Source of the DNA: Eonycteris spelaea
Taxonomy: Eukaryota; Chordata; Mammalia; Chiroptera; Pteropodidae
Reading direction: 5' to 3'
Assembly (NCBI GenBank): GCA_003508835.1
Contig: PUFA01000057.1
Coordinates: 8,196,501-8,260,500, forward strand
DNA: 64,000 nucleotides
The notes beneath the pieces were generated by a model. The model did not search any database and was not told the DNA's origin. It worked only from the letters and a program-made list of their open reading frames with translations. The translations under genes and the position numbers were made by a program. This document shows positions 35,870 through 47,929 of this stretch, piece by piece (the first letter of the stretch is position 1; every line of letters begins with the position of its first letter).

Positions 35870-36245
35870 TATACATACTGTTAAAATGGTTAAAGAAGAA
35901 ATTTAGGTGATATAAACAAATATGATCTAACACTTCATGAAGTGGACTCTCTCCTTTTGAAGAACTGCAAAATGTAGCAGAAAGCAGGAAGCTTTTATAG
36001 GATAAAGAATAAAGAACAAGGGAGAGAAAAATAGAAAATACCTGATTGGCTGGGTCCACATAGTCAACCTTGTTTGGAGTGAGAAGGGCCAAAATTGGTT
36101 TGGCATTTGGGAATTGGCTGACTGGGTATACTATATTTCTGGTCAAATGGAGCATTTAGAAGGGACATGAGAGTTAGATCTAAGTTTCAGTTTGCTGACA
36201 TGGCACCCTAAGCTGGAGCAGCTCCATCTTGGGCCAGGAAAGTTA
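35870..36245 (-). mobile_element. Probable ERV LTR
   Basis: On the minus strand it begins near caagatggagctgctccagc (36225), passes through ccaatcaggtattttctatt, has a TATA-like cctataaaagcttcctgctt near 35990 and a promoter-distal segment around 35940. No target duplication found. Family unknown. Confidence 0.5.
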
Positions 36246-36257
36246 TTTCAACTATAA

Positions 36258-36366
36258 TATATATATTATATTATATATATATATTCACACACACATGCAC
36301 ACGCACATATGTATAGACACGTATATATGTATGCACATACACATATGTATATATGTATACATATTT
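36258..36366. repeat. AT/CA-rich low-complexity tract
   Basis: Alternating TA runs, then CA and TATG/TACA motifs, for example tattatattatatatatata and tatgtatatatgtatacata. It is potentially cruciform- or Z-forming and likely length-variable. A similar smaller tract lies at 35838-35878. Confidence 0.9.
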
Positions 36367-37079
36367 GAATGTATTATATGTCCAACTCCATACCTTTTTT
36401 AGTGAGTGCTGATTTCAATCTATATGAAATATTTTAGAGAAGAGAAAGTATAACAAACCACAAAACTGTACAAAAATATATATTATTTATAACAAGTGTG
36501 GGAAAATGTTTCCCTAAAACTGAAATACATATTATAACTCAAAATTTTTTTCTCCCCTTTTTTGCCTACTAAGTTATAAATATATGTTTTAATAATACTT
36601 AGTTCTGGGCATAGAACTTTCTAACTAGTACTCAGAGTTTCTGACAGCTATTATGGATGACTGATAAAAACTAATACAATTTACAAATGGTTATCAGAAC
36701 CCATTAAATGTTCACTTTTTTTTTTTTTACTTAACTGTAGCAAGTCTGAGGAAATAATCTTAAATCTGTAAAAAGATACGTATTCAAGACTATTCTCTAA
36801 GCTTTATTATAAGCTTAAAAATGAACAAACAAAAATATCCAAATAAACAAATTGAAAAACCTAAAATCTCCCACAAGAGGATGGCTGACTTGTGACTATC
36901 CACCAGACAGATATACAGCAGTCTTTAAAAAGGTTGCAAGTAGGAGAAATGATTACAATGTAATTTTATGTTGAATAAATCAATGTAAAATGAATTGAAA
37001 TATGAGTAAAAATATCTAAGAAACATACTATGACTAGTACTGGGTGGTAACTATTTAAAATGACAAAATTAACTGAGTC
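36367..37079. other. No recognisable gene
   Basis: AT-rich unassigned sequence including a T run at 36717-36729. Confidence 0.4.
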
Positions 37080-37620
37080 ACAGAAATGGCACTAAGGCAA
37101 TGCTTTTATTTCCTCTATTTTTTAAAATGTGGTCTTAAATTTACAGAAAAGTTGCATATCCTTTTAAATTCCTGAACCACTTGAAAATAAGTTGCTGACA
37201 TGATGCTGAGTCACCTAGGAATACTTTAGTGTTTCCTACAGAGGGACATTCTCTTTTACAATCCCAAGCATCCATCAAAATCAAGGAATTAACTTGAGTA
37301 TATTACTACCATCTAATTCACAATCTCTATTTGTCCCAGTAATATCCAGAATTACAAACTGCTTTTAGTAATATTATCTATCATTTTGGAACAGTTCCTC
37401 AGTCTTTCCTTGGCTATTATGAACTAAATACTTTTGAAGATTATAGACTCATAATTTTGTAGAATGTGTTTTAATCTGTGTCCAATGTTTCCTGATGATG
37501 AGATTCATGTTTTGCACATTTGGCAGGACTGTCATAGAAGGAACTGGGTTCTTACTGTGTCTTGTCTGGTGGTACTTTTCAACCTGACACATTACTGATG
37601 ATGTGTGTCATGTCCATCAT
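37080..37620. mobile_element. Ancient LINE fragment (L1ME-like)
   Basis: Shares diverged blocks with 10020-10700: cagtctttccttggctatta near 37401, ttttgtagaatgtgttttaa near 37455 and tgtttcctgatgatgagatt near 37485. This is an old LINE-derived sequence; the subfamily is uncertain. Confidence 0.5.
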
Positions 37621-38008
37621 TTGACTAAAATGACTGTTGCAGGTAAAAAATTAAAATTATTTTGGCTTATCCTGGTCTCTTCAGAGATATATAGTAATTT
37701 TTTTATTCTCTCTATACTGTCTCTATCCTGATTCTCACTTGGAATTAGTGACTTCGAATTGCATCCTGTTTCAACCTCCTCTTGGAGTTTCAGTTTTGCT
37801 CTGCCTAGCATTCCACCACTTTCTGCTGCTGGTGCTGTTGGTGTCTTAGACCTTCTATGTCTGATCTGGCTTTTTGCTGCTATGTGGTCCATTTCAGGAA
37901 AATGGTTCTTGATTCTCCTTGTAACCAAAATAGACTTCACCCAGGTGGGCTATCCTGCCTCCCATTACTAGGTTGCTTGAGAACTGCCAAAGGACCCAGC
38001 TTCCAAGT
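37621..38008. other. Unassigned
   Basis: Overlapping frames on both strands (37617-37940 minus, 107 codons; 37759-37971 plus) show no recognisable similarity. They precede the left arm of an inverted repeat. Confidence 0.35.
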
Positions 38009-38139
38009 CTGGTGCCTGGTGCTTGGCTTCCAGGGTTCCCAGCATTACAGGTGAGTAAGGAATTATATTTTAGGGAGTTTACCTATAATTTCTTCTTTTT
38101 TGAAGCTGGTTATATTTCTTCTTCCTAAAGTTGTCTCTT

Positions 38140-38340
38140 GAAAAAAAAAAGTTTCTTTTGTTCGTCTTTTCAAAGAGCTAGCTCTTAGATTTATCTATCG
38201 AGCATGGGTTTATTTATTTTTGAATTTATTAATATCTGCTTTTATTCCTGTGACTTCCTTTCTCTTAATTTTTTCAGCTTTGTTTTGTTCTTTCTATTCT
38301 TGCTTGATTAATTAATTTTCATTTTTTTCTTGTAAACTTT
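38140..38340 (-). mobile_element. L1 ORF2 fragment
   Basis: Contains cttttcaaagagctagctct and tttattcctgtgacttcctt, the antisense of a conserved stretch of ORF2 between the endonuclease and reverse transcriptase. Truncated on both sides. Confidence 0.7.
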
Positions 38341-38920
38341 TCTCTCCTAACTTAGATCTGAGTGGACAGGGTTCTGCAAATTACTTGACAATAGATTAAC
38401 AGGAGAAAAGTTTATTACGCGTTCAAAAGTACGCTATAGTGATAATTTATTAAGCAGCCAGAGGTAAAGGTGTATATACCAATTTAACAGAAGAAGGGGA
38501 GTGTTAGGGCTTCAATGGGAAGGTTCTATTGCATTTTTAATGATTGTGCCATTGAACTTGCCATGGATAGAATCATACCTGGAACACATAGACTATGTAG
38601 TTGAGGTTAATAAAGGGGTCATTAATGGTGAAAGTATCCATTGTGTCAGAATTAAATGGAGCCCTAGTGACCCTGGTGCCCAATGTGGCCAAATTGGTTT
38701 TCTCTGACCCCCACTATTGTGTCTCAGGAATGCCACTGGCTCTGTAGAAGAAAATGCAGCCGTCAGTCAATCAGGGAAGAGCCTGCTTTGTTGGAATTTT
38801 ATAGGGAAGCTTAAATTGGACTTTTAAAAGTTTCTTGAGGCTTGGATGCCAAGCCAATAACTCACTACCACATTTTACTTGCACTAGTCATAGATTTAGG
38901 TGAATTCTTTTCTTCTTGAG
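38341..38920. other. Unassigned; possibly LTR-like
   Basis: Lies between the arms of the inverted repeat. The minus strand has aataaactt near 38412 in a position that could be an LTR polyadenylation region, but no clean ends were seen. Confidence 0.25.
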
Positions 38921-38988
38921 GTCCCCAAAGTATCATTCCTTACTGACCTATAATGCTGAGAACCTTGGAAGCCAGGCACCAGACACCC

Positions 38989-39548
38989 AAGATGGCTTTG
39001 TAAGCATCAGCTCTATAGCATCAACCTTATTTCCTTAAGACTATCTAGACATATTTGATTCTGTGCACATCATCCTCAAATATGTGACATTCCAATCAAA
39101 GCCTTTGTCATGTAACCAGTGTTTCCAATTATGTGCTATTACAGGAAGGACAAATTCTTATTGAACTTATCAAAATAACTATATTGCCATGGAAAGGAGA
39201 ATGAATATTCAATAGAAGTTTTTGAAATTGGAAGAATCAGAGAGGCAGAAAAAGATAAATATTTCATTTATGTTTATAAAAGTATAATCTACTAAACTGT
39301 TCTAAATTAAAAATAGCTTAAGAGAAAAAAGAACGTGGTTTCTAAATCCAGGAGCAATATTTTAAACAGAAGACATAATTATCCTTTACTAGTTCATTTA
39401 CTACCATATAATTAATTCTTGTTATGCTTGATTTGGGTTAGCAGTTTCATGAACCCATCATCTTTCTTTCCCACTAGAGTTTTGTAAATTTTTACTCAGT
39501 CCAGTGGTATGATCTCAGTTATTTAAACAGTGGCACCAGAAGCATATA
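38989..39548. other. No recognisable gene
   Basis: Unassigned sequence. Confidence 0.4.
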
Positions 39549-39556
39549 CTCTAGAG

Positions 39557-39781
39557 CAGTGGTCCCCAACCTTTTTGGCACGAGGGACCTGTGTTCTTAT
39601 GAGAATCTAACATTGATGATTTGAGGTGGAGCTGAGGCAGTGATGCTAGCACTAGGGAGTAGCTGCAAATACAGATGAAGCTTCCCTTGCTTGCCAGCTC
39701 CCCACCTCCTGCTGTGTGGCCTGGTTCCTAATAGGCTGCTGACTGGTATCAGTATGTGGCCCCAGGGGTCAGAGACCCCTG
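39557..39781 (-). mobile_element. MER1-type hAT-Charlie DNA transposon
   Basis: Starts cagtggtccccaaccttttt and ends ggtcagagacccctg, an imperfect terminal inverted repeat. Internal blocks cctcctgctgtgtggcctgg and gagaatctaacattgatgat match MER1B-like elements in reverse orientation. A perfect 8-bp target-site duplication, ctctagag, lies at 39549-39556 and 39782-39789, as expected for hAT elements. It is internally deleted compared with the family length I recall and carries no transposase. Confidence 0.95.
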
Positions 39782-39789
39782 CTCTAGAG

Positions 39790-40504
39790 TACCTGGCATA
39801 ATCCCTTTTCTATGGGTCTTTGAGATAGTTCATTTTTGCTGAAAACAAGTATTCTGGCTTGTAGCTGATTGCAAGAGCTTTCAGTAAAGCATCAGAGTAA
39901 CCCAATAATTATCTGTTGATGGTAAAAGACTTGAATGGCTATGGCTAAAGATCTTAGGAGAGTTCATTATAAAAATAACACAATGAACAAGGAAATTTGG
40001 TTGCTTCTGTGGCATACTATATTTTAAAATAACAACTGGAATGTTGATAACATTGTATTGTTATTGTCTCATATTACCGCAAAGGACATATGGATAGCAA
40101 GGGCACTGACAAATTTCTAGGAAGTTTATGTAATTCCTGAAATACTTATATTAATAACATTGATCAATACAAATATAACCTAGAGAAAGTTAAACATCTC
40201 TTCTTATTTGACAATGCTTTTCATGCAATTCAACATACTAATTTTTGATCTCTCTCTTTTTACAAAAGGTAAAAGAACAAATCCTTTGAGATTCTCCAGG
40301 GACCCTCTGGGAAATCAGTTTAGGGTCAATATTTTATTTAGGATTTGATTTGGGATTGGCAAGATACATGTTAACTTGATTTTATAGGATCATGGATCAC
40401 TATGAAAAAATAGTTAGTTAATCAAAGTAACAATAAAGAATTAAAAAGTAACTGTAAGACTATAGAACATGTTGCAGACACAAACAAAAAACAAACCTTA
40501 GTTA
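39790..40504. other. No recognisable gene
   Basis: Unassigned AT-rich sequence. Confidence 0.4.
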
Positions 40505-41446
40505 CTTTATTTTTAAATTTAATTTTTCAATTATAGTTGACATTAGTTTCAAATGTACAACAGAGCGATTGTACATTATATATCTTACAAAGTTATCACC
40601 CAATAAGTCTAGTAGCCATCTGACACCATACATACTTATTACAGTATGTAATATTATTGACTATATTCTCTATGCAATACTTACATCCCTGTGATTGTTT
40701 TTATAACTGGCAATTTGTACATCTTAATCCCTTTGTGTTTTTCATTTATCCCCCAAAACTCACTCCCATCTGAGAACCATCAGTTGGTTTGTTTTTAAGA
40801 TTATTTTGTTTTTTAGATTCCAAACATAAGTGAAATCATATGGCATTTGTCTTTCCCTGTATGACTTATTTCACTTAGCATAATACCCTCTAGGTCCATC
40901 CATGTTGTCACAAATAGCTGAGAAGTATTCCATTGTCCACATGTACCAGAACTTTCTTATCCATTTGTCTATTGATGGGTACTTAGGTTGCTTCCATATC
41001 TTGGCCGTTGCTGCAATGAACATTGGGGTGCATATATCTTTTCAATTTAGTTGTTTGGATTTCTTCAGATAAATGCCCAGAAGTGGAATTGCTGGGGCAT
41101 ATGGTAGTTCTATTTTTAATTTTTTGAGGAACTTCCAAACTGTTTTCTACAGTGGCTGTACCAATTTATAATCCCAACAGTTTTGAGGGTTCCCTTTTCT
41201 CAACATCCTTGCTAACACTTTTTTGTTAATTTGTTGATGACAGCCAGCTAGCCATTCTGATAGGTATGAGGTGATATCTCATTGTGGTTTTAATTTGCAT
41301 TTCCATGATGATTAGTGATGTTTCTCATCTTTCATATGTCTATTGACCGTCTGTCTGTCCTCTTGGAATAAATGTCTATTCGGGTCCTTTGTTCATTTTT
41401 TAATCAGATTGTTGGTTTTTGTGGTGTTATGTTGTATGTGTTTCTT

Positions 41447-44002
41447 TTTGTTTGTTTTTTTCCAGAGTCAGTTCCCTTTATTAAAATTTTAATTTTCACA
41501 GACCTTAAATACAAAATAAAAGTAGAAATAGGCCCCAGTTAGGAACTACAGGCCTGACCTCACCTGCCCCCTGCTGCAGCAACTTGAACAGGACAAGGAG
41601 GAGCTATATCTCTATATCTCCTACCCAATTTCTCCTTAGATTATAAAGAGGCATCCTTGTGAATCAACACCAAGTAGGATGCCTCCCCTGCTGTTTCAGC
41701 CAAGTGTATACCACCAGGAGAGTTTGTTTAGGTGGAACAATCCAGAGACTACATTTCATTTGGGGAGAAACTGGTACCAAAACATGGGTGAAGACTAGAG
41801 GTGTGATTGGGCAAACCCAAGGAGAGAGAATTTTCTTCCTCTCTACTCATCAGATTCTGGCGCCAGGTCTTATGAGCTGGGGGATTACTAGCTAGTTCCT
41901 CTTCTTCTGAGTTTTCACTCTGCCTTCTCTTTTTTTTTTACTCCTGTTTTCTTCTGAAGAGCTCTTATCACTGGACACAAACTTTTTGCTCTGGAAGCCC
42001 TCACTTAGCTGCCTTGACAACAACTTGGATGACGAGCCCCTAGCAGGTGTTGACTTTTTTTTTTCTATCTTTACCTTTACTTCTTTTTGACTTTTCCCTC
42101 TTAGAATACTCACCCTGGCCCCTTCATATTCTTTCATGGCATATTCATATTTCCCCCTGGCATCCTCAACCTTGCGATCCCATTCCTTTTTCTTCTCTTT
42201 GGACAGTCCCTTCAGGTCTCACCTGCCTTCTTGGAAAGATCCATGATACTGATGCTGAGATGGTCTGACTTGATCTTTTCTCAGCTGGCATTGAGCCACA
42301 GCATGTAGGCAGGCATGGACCTCTTCGGGGCGTTGAGGTCTTTGCCTTTCTTTACCTCTATAGGCTTCTTGCAGCTCTTGCAATCCTTGGCCATCTTGGC
42401 CTTTTTAAACTGTTTTCATTTCTTCTCATCCCAATCATTGTCACCCTATTACTGGAAGAGCAGGCAGGAGCCTTACTGTCAAACTCCTCTGTTACATTTC
42501 CTCCTCTTCACCTGGGCTGAATGGCTCATTGCTTTCTTCTCTTAAGTCATTGCTGCTGTTCTTGGCATTCTTTTCCTGGATCTTTACCTCCTTCTTCATT
42601 TGTTCCAATAGGCGTCATGCTGATCTTCATTAGAGTCACCATATATCTTATAGTTTGGGTTCACACTCTCCTTCAATCTATGGTTTTTGATGATAAGTTT
42701 TCTGTATTGACAAACATCAAACAACTTCCCATATCCCCCCTCTCAGTGCTACTGAAGGTTTACTGAGTGCCCTGCTTGGTCTCAGTTTCAAAGTCAAAGG
42801 GATGTGTGGTGGCAGTGCCACGGGCAGTTGACAAAGTGGATGTCGAAGTGGATGTGCATGGTGGCTTGTGGACATAGATGAAGCCCTGCTCCAGTGGGCA
42901 TAGCAGCCCGAGTTTGCCTTGTAGGAGCAGGTGGGCCCCAGAGTGCCCTTGGAAGTTGCCTAGGTCTGTAGTCAAAAAGATGTCCTAATCCTTGGAGAAG
43001 AGGAGGATCAGGACTTAGTAATGGGTCTGGCCCTGCATGTTGGAGGGATCCAGGCTGATCACAAAGCACGGCTGGTGCTGGTCCTTGTGGGGCAGCAAAA
43101 AGAGATGCAGCACCATGGTATAGTAGGGTATGTTCTAGTTTATGGACTTGCTGTGCAGGTGCAGAAAGGTGGGGTAGATACGAATGTCATCAGCCTTGGG
43201 GAGTCAGACACTGCAGCTCCTGGAAGATACAGGTGGCATCTCCAGTGGCCTGGATCACGTCCAACTTAGACAGGACATTCTGGGCAAAGGCCTCAATGGG
43301 GTCCACATCATCCTTCTGCGATGGAACATGTAGAAGCACACCTTTGTGAGAGAGACCTCTGTGTCATTGTTCCAGTGCAACTTCAGTGACACATCATTTT
43401 TGCCTGAGGTGAACTGGGACATGTTGCTAAGGGGTATCTTGAAGACAGTTGGTGTCACATGTCAAAGAAAGCAGCTGCCCACCAAACTTCACTATTCCCC
43501 AGTTTCAGCCCTTTACGCATAGGTCCTTTTCTATTAACTCAAGGAGATAGTGAGTTTTGAAAATATCAGTTTCTTAAACTCCGATTCTCAGAAGCTGCTG
43601 TACTTGTGGACATGGCCATTCTGTGTGAGTGGTGCAAATCCACAGCCCAGACCTAGGCAGCACCAGATGTCTTCTGTCCACTCTCCCATCTGGATGTTGT
43701 TCATTCTGCATCTTACTGTTCTGAAAGATGATGCCCTGGTGGCTCAACCACAGCCAACCATCATGCATGGAACCATTCACCTCCTGATAGATGTCATTGA
43801 ACTCCAGTGTTTCTGCCATACTGACCTGCCCCTTTTGGCCTCAACTGGTAGCTGGGCCTCAACTCCTGGATGGGTGTGCAGATACTCAGCACATTGGGGA
43901 TCTCCTCAAGCAGCAGCCTCGCAATGGCTGGGGTATGGGTGGTGGATGTGCAGGGGGACATGGTGGGGGGGCAGAGAGGATGGGGAGGGGGGGCACTGGG
44001 AC
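41447..44002 (-). pseudogene. SSRP1: SSRP1 processed pseudogene (FACT histone chaperone subunit)
   Basis: Intronless copy of the SSRP1 mRNA; SSRP1 pairs with SPT16 in the FACT complex, which moves nucleosomes during transcription and replication. Nearly complete: 5'UTR about 43820-44002, start at 43819 (MAETLEFNDIYQEVNGSM), broken coding region to the original stop near 41843, then 3'UTR with AATAAA at 41477-41482 and an A-rich tail at 41447-41460. Recognisable pieces include FKIPLSNMSQFTSGKNDVSL (43255-43458), NFQGHSGA followed by a VHKPP segment (42760-42975), the HMG-box region (about 42150-42330) and the serine/lysine-rich C-terminus starting MKEYEGAR (42137). The span from start to stop is about 1.98 kb, slightly shorter than the parent, with several frameshifts and stops. 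Target duplications: tgtatgtgtttctt at 41433-41446 and tgtatgtatttctt at 44003-44016 (13 of 14 matching). It interrupts an L1. Confidence 0.95.
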
Positions 44003-45176
44003 TGTATGTATTTCTTATATATTTTTATATTAACTCCTTATCATTGGTGAATATAATTCTCCCATTCAGTAAGCTGTCTTTTCATTCTGTTCACGGTTTC
44101 CTTCACAGTGCAAAAACTTTATAGTTTGATGTAGCACTATGTGTTTATTTTTTTCTTTTGCATTCCTTGCCTGAGGAGACATGTGCAAAAATATAGCTAT
44201 GTCAAAGAGTTTGTTGCCTATGTTTTCTTCCAGAAGTTTTATGATTTGGGGTCTTACATTTAAGTCATTAATACATTTGAATTTATTCTTGTTTATGGTA
44301 TAAGAAAGTGATCAATTTCATTCTTTTGCAAGTATCTGCCCAGTTTTCCCACCACCATTCATTGAAGAGACTGTCTTTACACCATTGTATGTTCTTGCCT
44401 CCTTTGTCATAGATTAAATAACCATATAGGTGTGAGTTTATTTCTAGGCTCTGTATTCTGTTTTATCGAAGTGTATGTCTGTGTTTATGCCAGTACCATG
44501 CTGTTTGAATTACTATAGGCTTGTAGTATAGTTTGATATCAGGTAGCATGATACCTCCAACTTTATTATTCTTTCTCAAGATTGCTGGGGCTCTCTGTGG
44601 TCTTTTGTGGTTCCATACAATTTTTAGGCTTATTTGTTCTTGTTCTGTGAAAAATGCCATTGACATTTTCATAGGAATTGCATTGAAACTATAGATTGCT
44701 TTGGGTAGTGTTGATATTTTATGACGTTAATTCTTCCTACCCATGAGCACCATATAGCCTTCCATTTATTTGTATCTTCTTCAATTTCTTTCTTCAGTGT
44801 GTTCTGTTTTTCTAAGAATAGGTCATTTAACTCCTTGGTTAAATTTATGCCTTAGTATTTTTTGATGCAGTTGTAAACAGGATTGTTTTCTTAATTTCTC
44901 TTTCTGATAGTTCATTATTGATGAAAAAAATTCAAACTGATTTCTGAAAAATTTGTATCCTGAAACTTTACAGAATTCATTTATTAGTTCTAACAGTTTT
45001 ATTTTTGTGTATTCTCTATATAGTATCATATCACTGCAAATAGTGAGCGTTTTACTTTTCCTTTCTAATTTAGGTGGCCTTTATTTATTTTTCTTGTATG
45101 ATTGCTATGGGTAGGACTTTTAGTACTATGTTGAATAAAAGTGGTGAGAGTGATATTTTTGTCTTTTTCCTGATCT

Positions 45177-45371
45177 TCAAGAAAAAGTTTTCAGCTTTTT
45201 ATCATTCAGTATGATGTTAAATGTGGGCCTGTCATATATGGCCTTTATTATGTTAAGGTCTGTTCCTTCTATCCCCACTTTGCTGAGAGTTTTTATCATA
45301 ATTAGATGTTGGATTTTGTCAAATGCTTTTTCCATATCTATTGAAAAGATCATATGATTTTTGTCTTTCAT
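45177..45371 (-). pseudogene. L1 ORF2 reverse transcriptase remnant
   Basis: 64-codon open fragment carrying [16 protein letters not shown], the conserved L1 reverse transcriptase block around the first catalytic aspartate region, followed by [20 protein letters not shown]. Short of a complete domain on both sides. It belongs to the interrupted L1. Confidence 0.88.
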
Positions 45372-47700
45372 TTGATTACGTTGTGTATCATGTTAATTGA
45401 TTTGAAGATATTAAACCAGCCTTGTATCTCAGGAAAAATCTCACTTTATCATGGTATATGATTTTTTTATAGTATGCTGAATTTGGTTTGCTAATATTTT
45501 TGTTAAGGATTTTTACATCTATGTTCATCAGGATATTAGCCTATAATTTTCTTTTCTTATAGTGTCTTTTTCTGGTTATGGTTTCAGGGAAGTACTGGCT
45601 TAGTCAAATGAGTTTGGGAACCTCCTCTTCTCCTTAATTTTTTGGAATAGTTTGAGAAGGATAGATATTAATTCTTATTTGAATGTTTGGTAAAATTCAC
45701 CTATGAAACCTTGTAGTTGAGGGATTTTTTTATTGTTGTTGAGAGTTTTTTGATACTACTTTTGTTTTGTTAGTTGTTATTAGTCTGTTCAGATATTTTG
45801 TTTCTCCCTGATTCAGCCTTGGAAGATTGCATATTTCTAGGAATTTTATCCATTTCTTCTAGACTGTTCAATTTGTACAATCCTTTGTATTTCTGTATTG
45901 TTGGTTATAACTTCTCTACTTGCATTTCTGATTTTATTTAGTTACGTTCTCTCTGTTTTTTCCTCAATAAGTCTGGCTAAAGGTATAACAATTTTGTTTA
46001 ACTTTTCAAAGAACCAGCTCTTGGTTTCATTGATTTTTGTATTGCTTTTCTAGACTTTATTTTGTTTGTTTCCACTCAGACCTTTATTATTTCCTTCCTT
46101 CTATTTACTTTGGGCTTTGTTTGCTGTTCGTTTCCTAGTTCCTTTAAGTGTATAGTTAGTTGTTTTTTAAAGATTTTTCTTATTTCTTGAGGTAGACCTG
46201 GCTTGCTACAAATTTCTTTCTTACAACTGCTTTTACTGTATCCCACAGATTATGTATCATTGTGTTTTCATTCTCATTTGTCTCAAGTTTTCTATTTCTT
46301 CCTTGATTTCTTTGTTAACTCACTCATTGTTTAATAGCATGTTTTTTAGTCTTCATGTGTTAGTGTGTTCTTCAATTTTTTACTTGTAATTGATTTCTAG
46401 TTTCACACCATTGTGGTCAGAGAAAGTACTTGATATGTTTTCAATCTTCTTAAAATTCTTGACTTGTTTTATGGCATAACATGTGGTCTGTCCTGGAAAA
46501 TGTTCCAAATGCACTTGAAAAGAAAGCAAATTTTGCTTTTTGGGGACAAAATATCTTAAAAATATCATTAAGTGCATCTGGTCTAATGTCACAAGGCCGT
46601 TGTTTCCTCATTAATTTTCTGTCTGGAAGGTCTAACCATTGATGTCAGTGGGGTGTTAAAGTCTCATATTTTGACTGTATTTAACTGTCAACTTCTCTTT
46701 TTATATCCAGCAGTATTTGGTTTATATATTTTGGTGCTTCTTCCATAGATCTTTGTGAGTTATATCCTCGTGTTGAATTGACCCTTTTTATCATTATGAA
46801 ATGAAATGCCTTCTTTGTTTCTTGTTATACCCCCCTTTTTAAAGTCTATTTTGTTGATATAAGTATGGTTCCCCCAGCTTTTTGTTTGTTTTCATTTGCA
46901 TGAAATACCTCTTTCTATTCCTTTACTTTCAGTCTGTGTGTGTTTCAGTCTGAAGTGGGTCTCCTGTGGGCAGCATATGGTGGGTCTCGTTTCTTTTTAT
47001 CCATTCAACCGCCCTGTGTCTTTTGATTCAAGCACTTAATACATTTGCATTTAAAGTAATTATTGATATGTATGTAGTTATTGCCATTTTATTAATTGTT
47101 TTCTGATTGTTTTTATAGTTCTTGTTCTTATTCTCTTGTATGTTGATTTTCTGTAGTGTTGCATTTGGATTCCTTTCTCTTTATTTCTTATGTATCTCTT
47201 TTAGATTTTTGTCTGTGGTACCATATGCTCCATCTATACCACCTATGTTTGTAGCAGTCTGTTTTAAATTGATCATCACTTAAGTTTGAATGCCTTCTAA
47301 AATTACTACAATTTTTACTTACCCGCTCCACGTTTGTTTTGTTATTATTTTTCACTTCTTTTTTTGTGTTTGTGTGTATCCCTCAATTTATTGTAATTAT
47401 ACATGATCTTTCTACTTTTGCCTTTTTATCTTTATACTAGCTTACATTTGGTTGATCTACTGCTTTTACCTGGTGTTTCATCTTTGTCAGTGAGAATTCT
47501 TTTCTTTCCTATATTTTCTCATTCATATTTTTTATCTTTTTTTTTCCTATTTAATGAAGTCTCTTTAACCTTTCTTGTAATGCTGGTATAATTGCGATGA
47601 ACTCGTTTAGCTTTTTCTTGTCTGAGAAACTCTTTATCTGTCTTTCAATTCTAAATGATAGCTTTGTTGTTAATCTAGTATGCCAACCATTGTATTTTAA

Positions 47701-47929
47701 TTAGAGTATTTAGTCTATTTACAGTTAATGTTCTTAGGGGTTTATATCTACTGTCCTACTTTATTTGTTCCTTATGTTTCTATGTTTCATTCTTGGTGTC
47801 ATTTATTTGTGTCATTTTTTTTCTTAATCTCACCAGAGTCAATTTAATTGGAATTTTCAAAACCATAGCTTCAGGATTTAGTCTATTCTCTCTATTATAT
47901 TTTGTGACTGCATCAGTAATACATTGCAA
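47701..47929 (-). mobile_element. Possible extra L1 fragment
   Basis: The sequence ttttaattagagtatttagt followed by ctatttacagttaatgttct repeats an endonuclease-region motif already seen at about 47030-47070. It could be a local rearrangement or a second L1 fragment. Confidence 0.35.

Larger units (their letters stand above)
38009..38988. repeat. Inverted repeat pair (arms about 70 bp)
   Basis: Left arm 38009-38082 (ggcttccagggttcccagca then ttacaggtgagtaaggaatt). The right arm at 38921-38988 is its diverged reverse complement (complement reading ggcttccaaggttctcagca then ttataggtcagtaaggaatg). Probably two copies of one interspersed repeat in opposite orientation; family not determined. Confidence 0.75.
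40505..47700 (-). mobile_element. L1 interrupted by an SSRP1 retropseudogene
   Basis: Minus-strand L1. The 3'UTR starts near 40505 (tttttcaattatagttgaca). The ORF2 C-terminal part runs 40850-41446 (cctctaggtccatccatgtt, aagtggaattgctggggcat) and resumes after the pseudogene at 44003, through the rest of the ORF2 C-terminal region (44003-44800), the reverse transcriptase (about 45150-45700) and the endonuclease (about 46350-47050). Sequence from about 47050 to 47700 is the ORF1-ORF2 spacer and the end of ORF1, partly rearranged. It is 5'-truncated, with many stops and frameshifts. Excluding the pseudogene the L1 is about 4.6 kb. Confidence 0.85.

Noticed and set aside
38040..38056. Splice-donor-like acaggtgagtaagg suggesting an exon end
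   Set aside because: The same word, diverged, recurs in the inverted arm at 38921-38988, so it belongs to a repeat; no exon-like frame with a matching acceptor was seen.
43550..44050. 166-codon plus-strand open frame
   Set aside because: It lies antisense to the SSRP1 retropseudogene and spans its GC-rich 5'UTR; the translation has no independent similarity.
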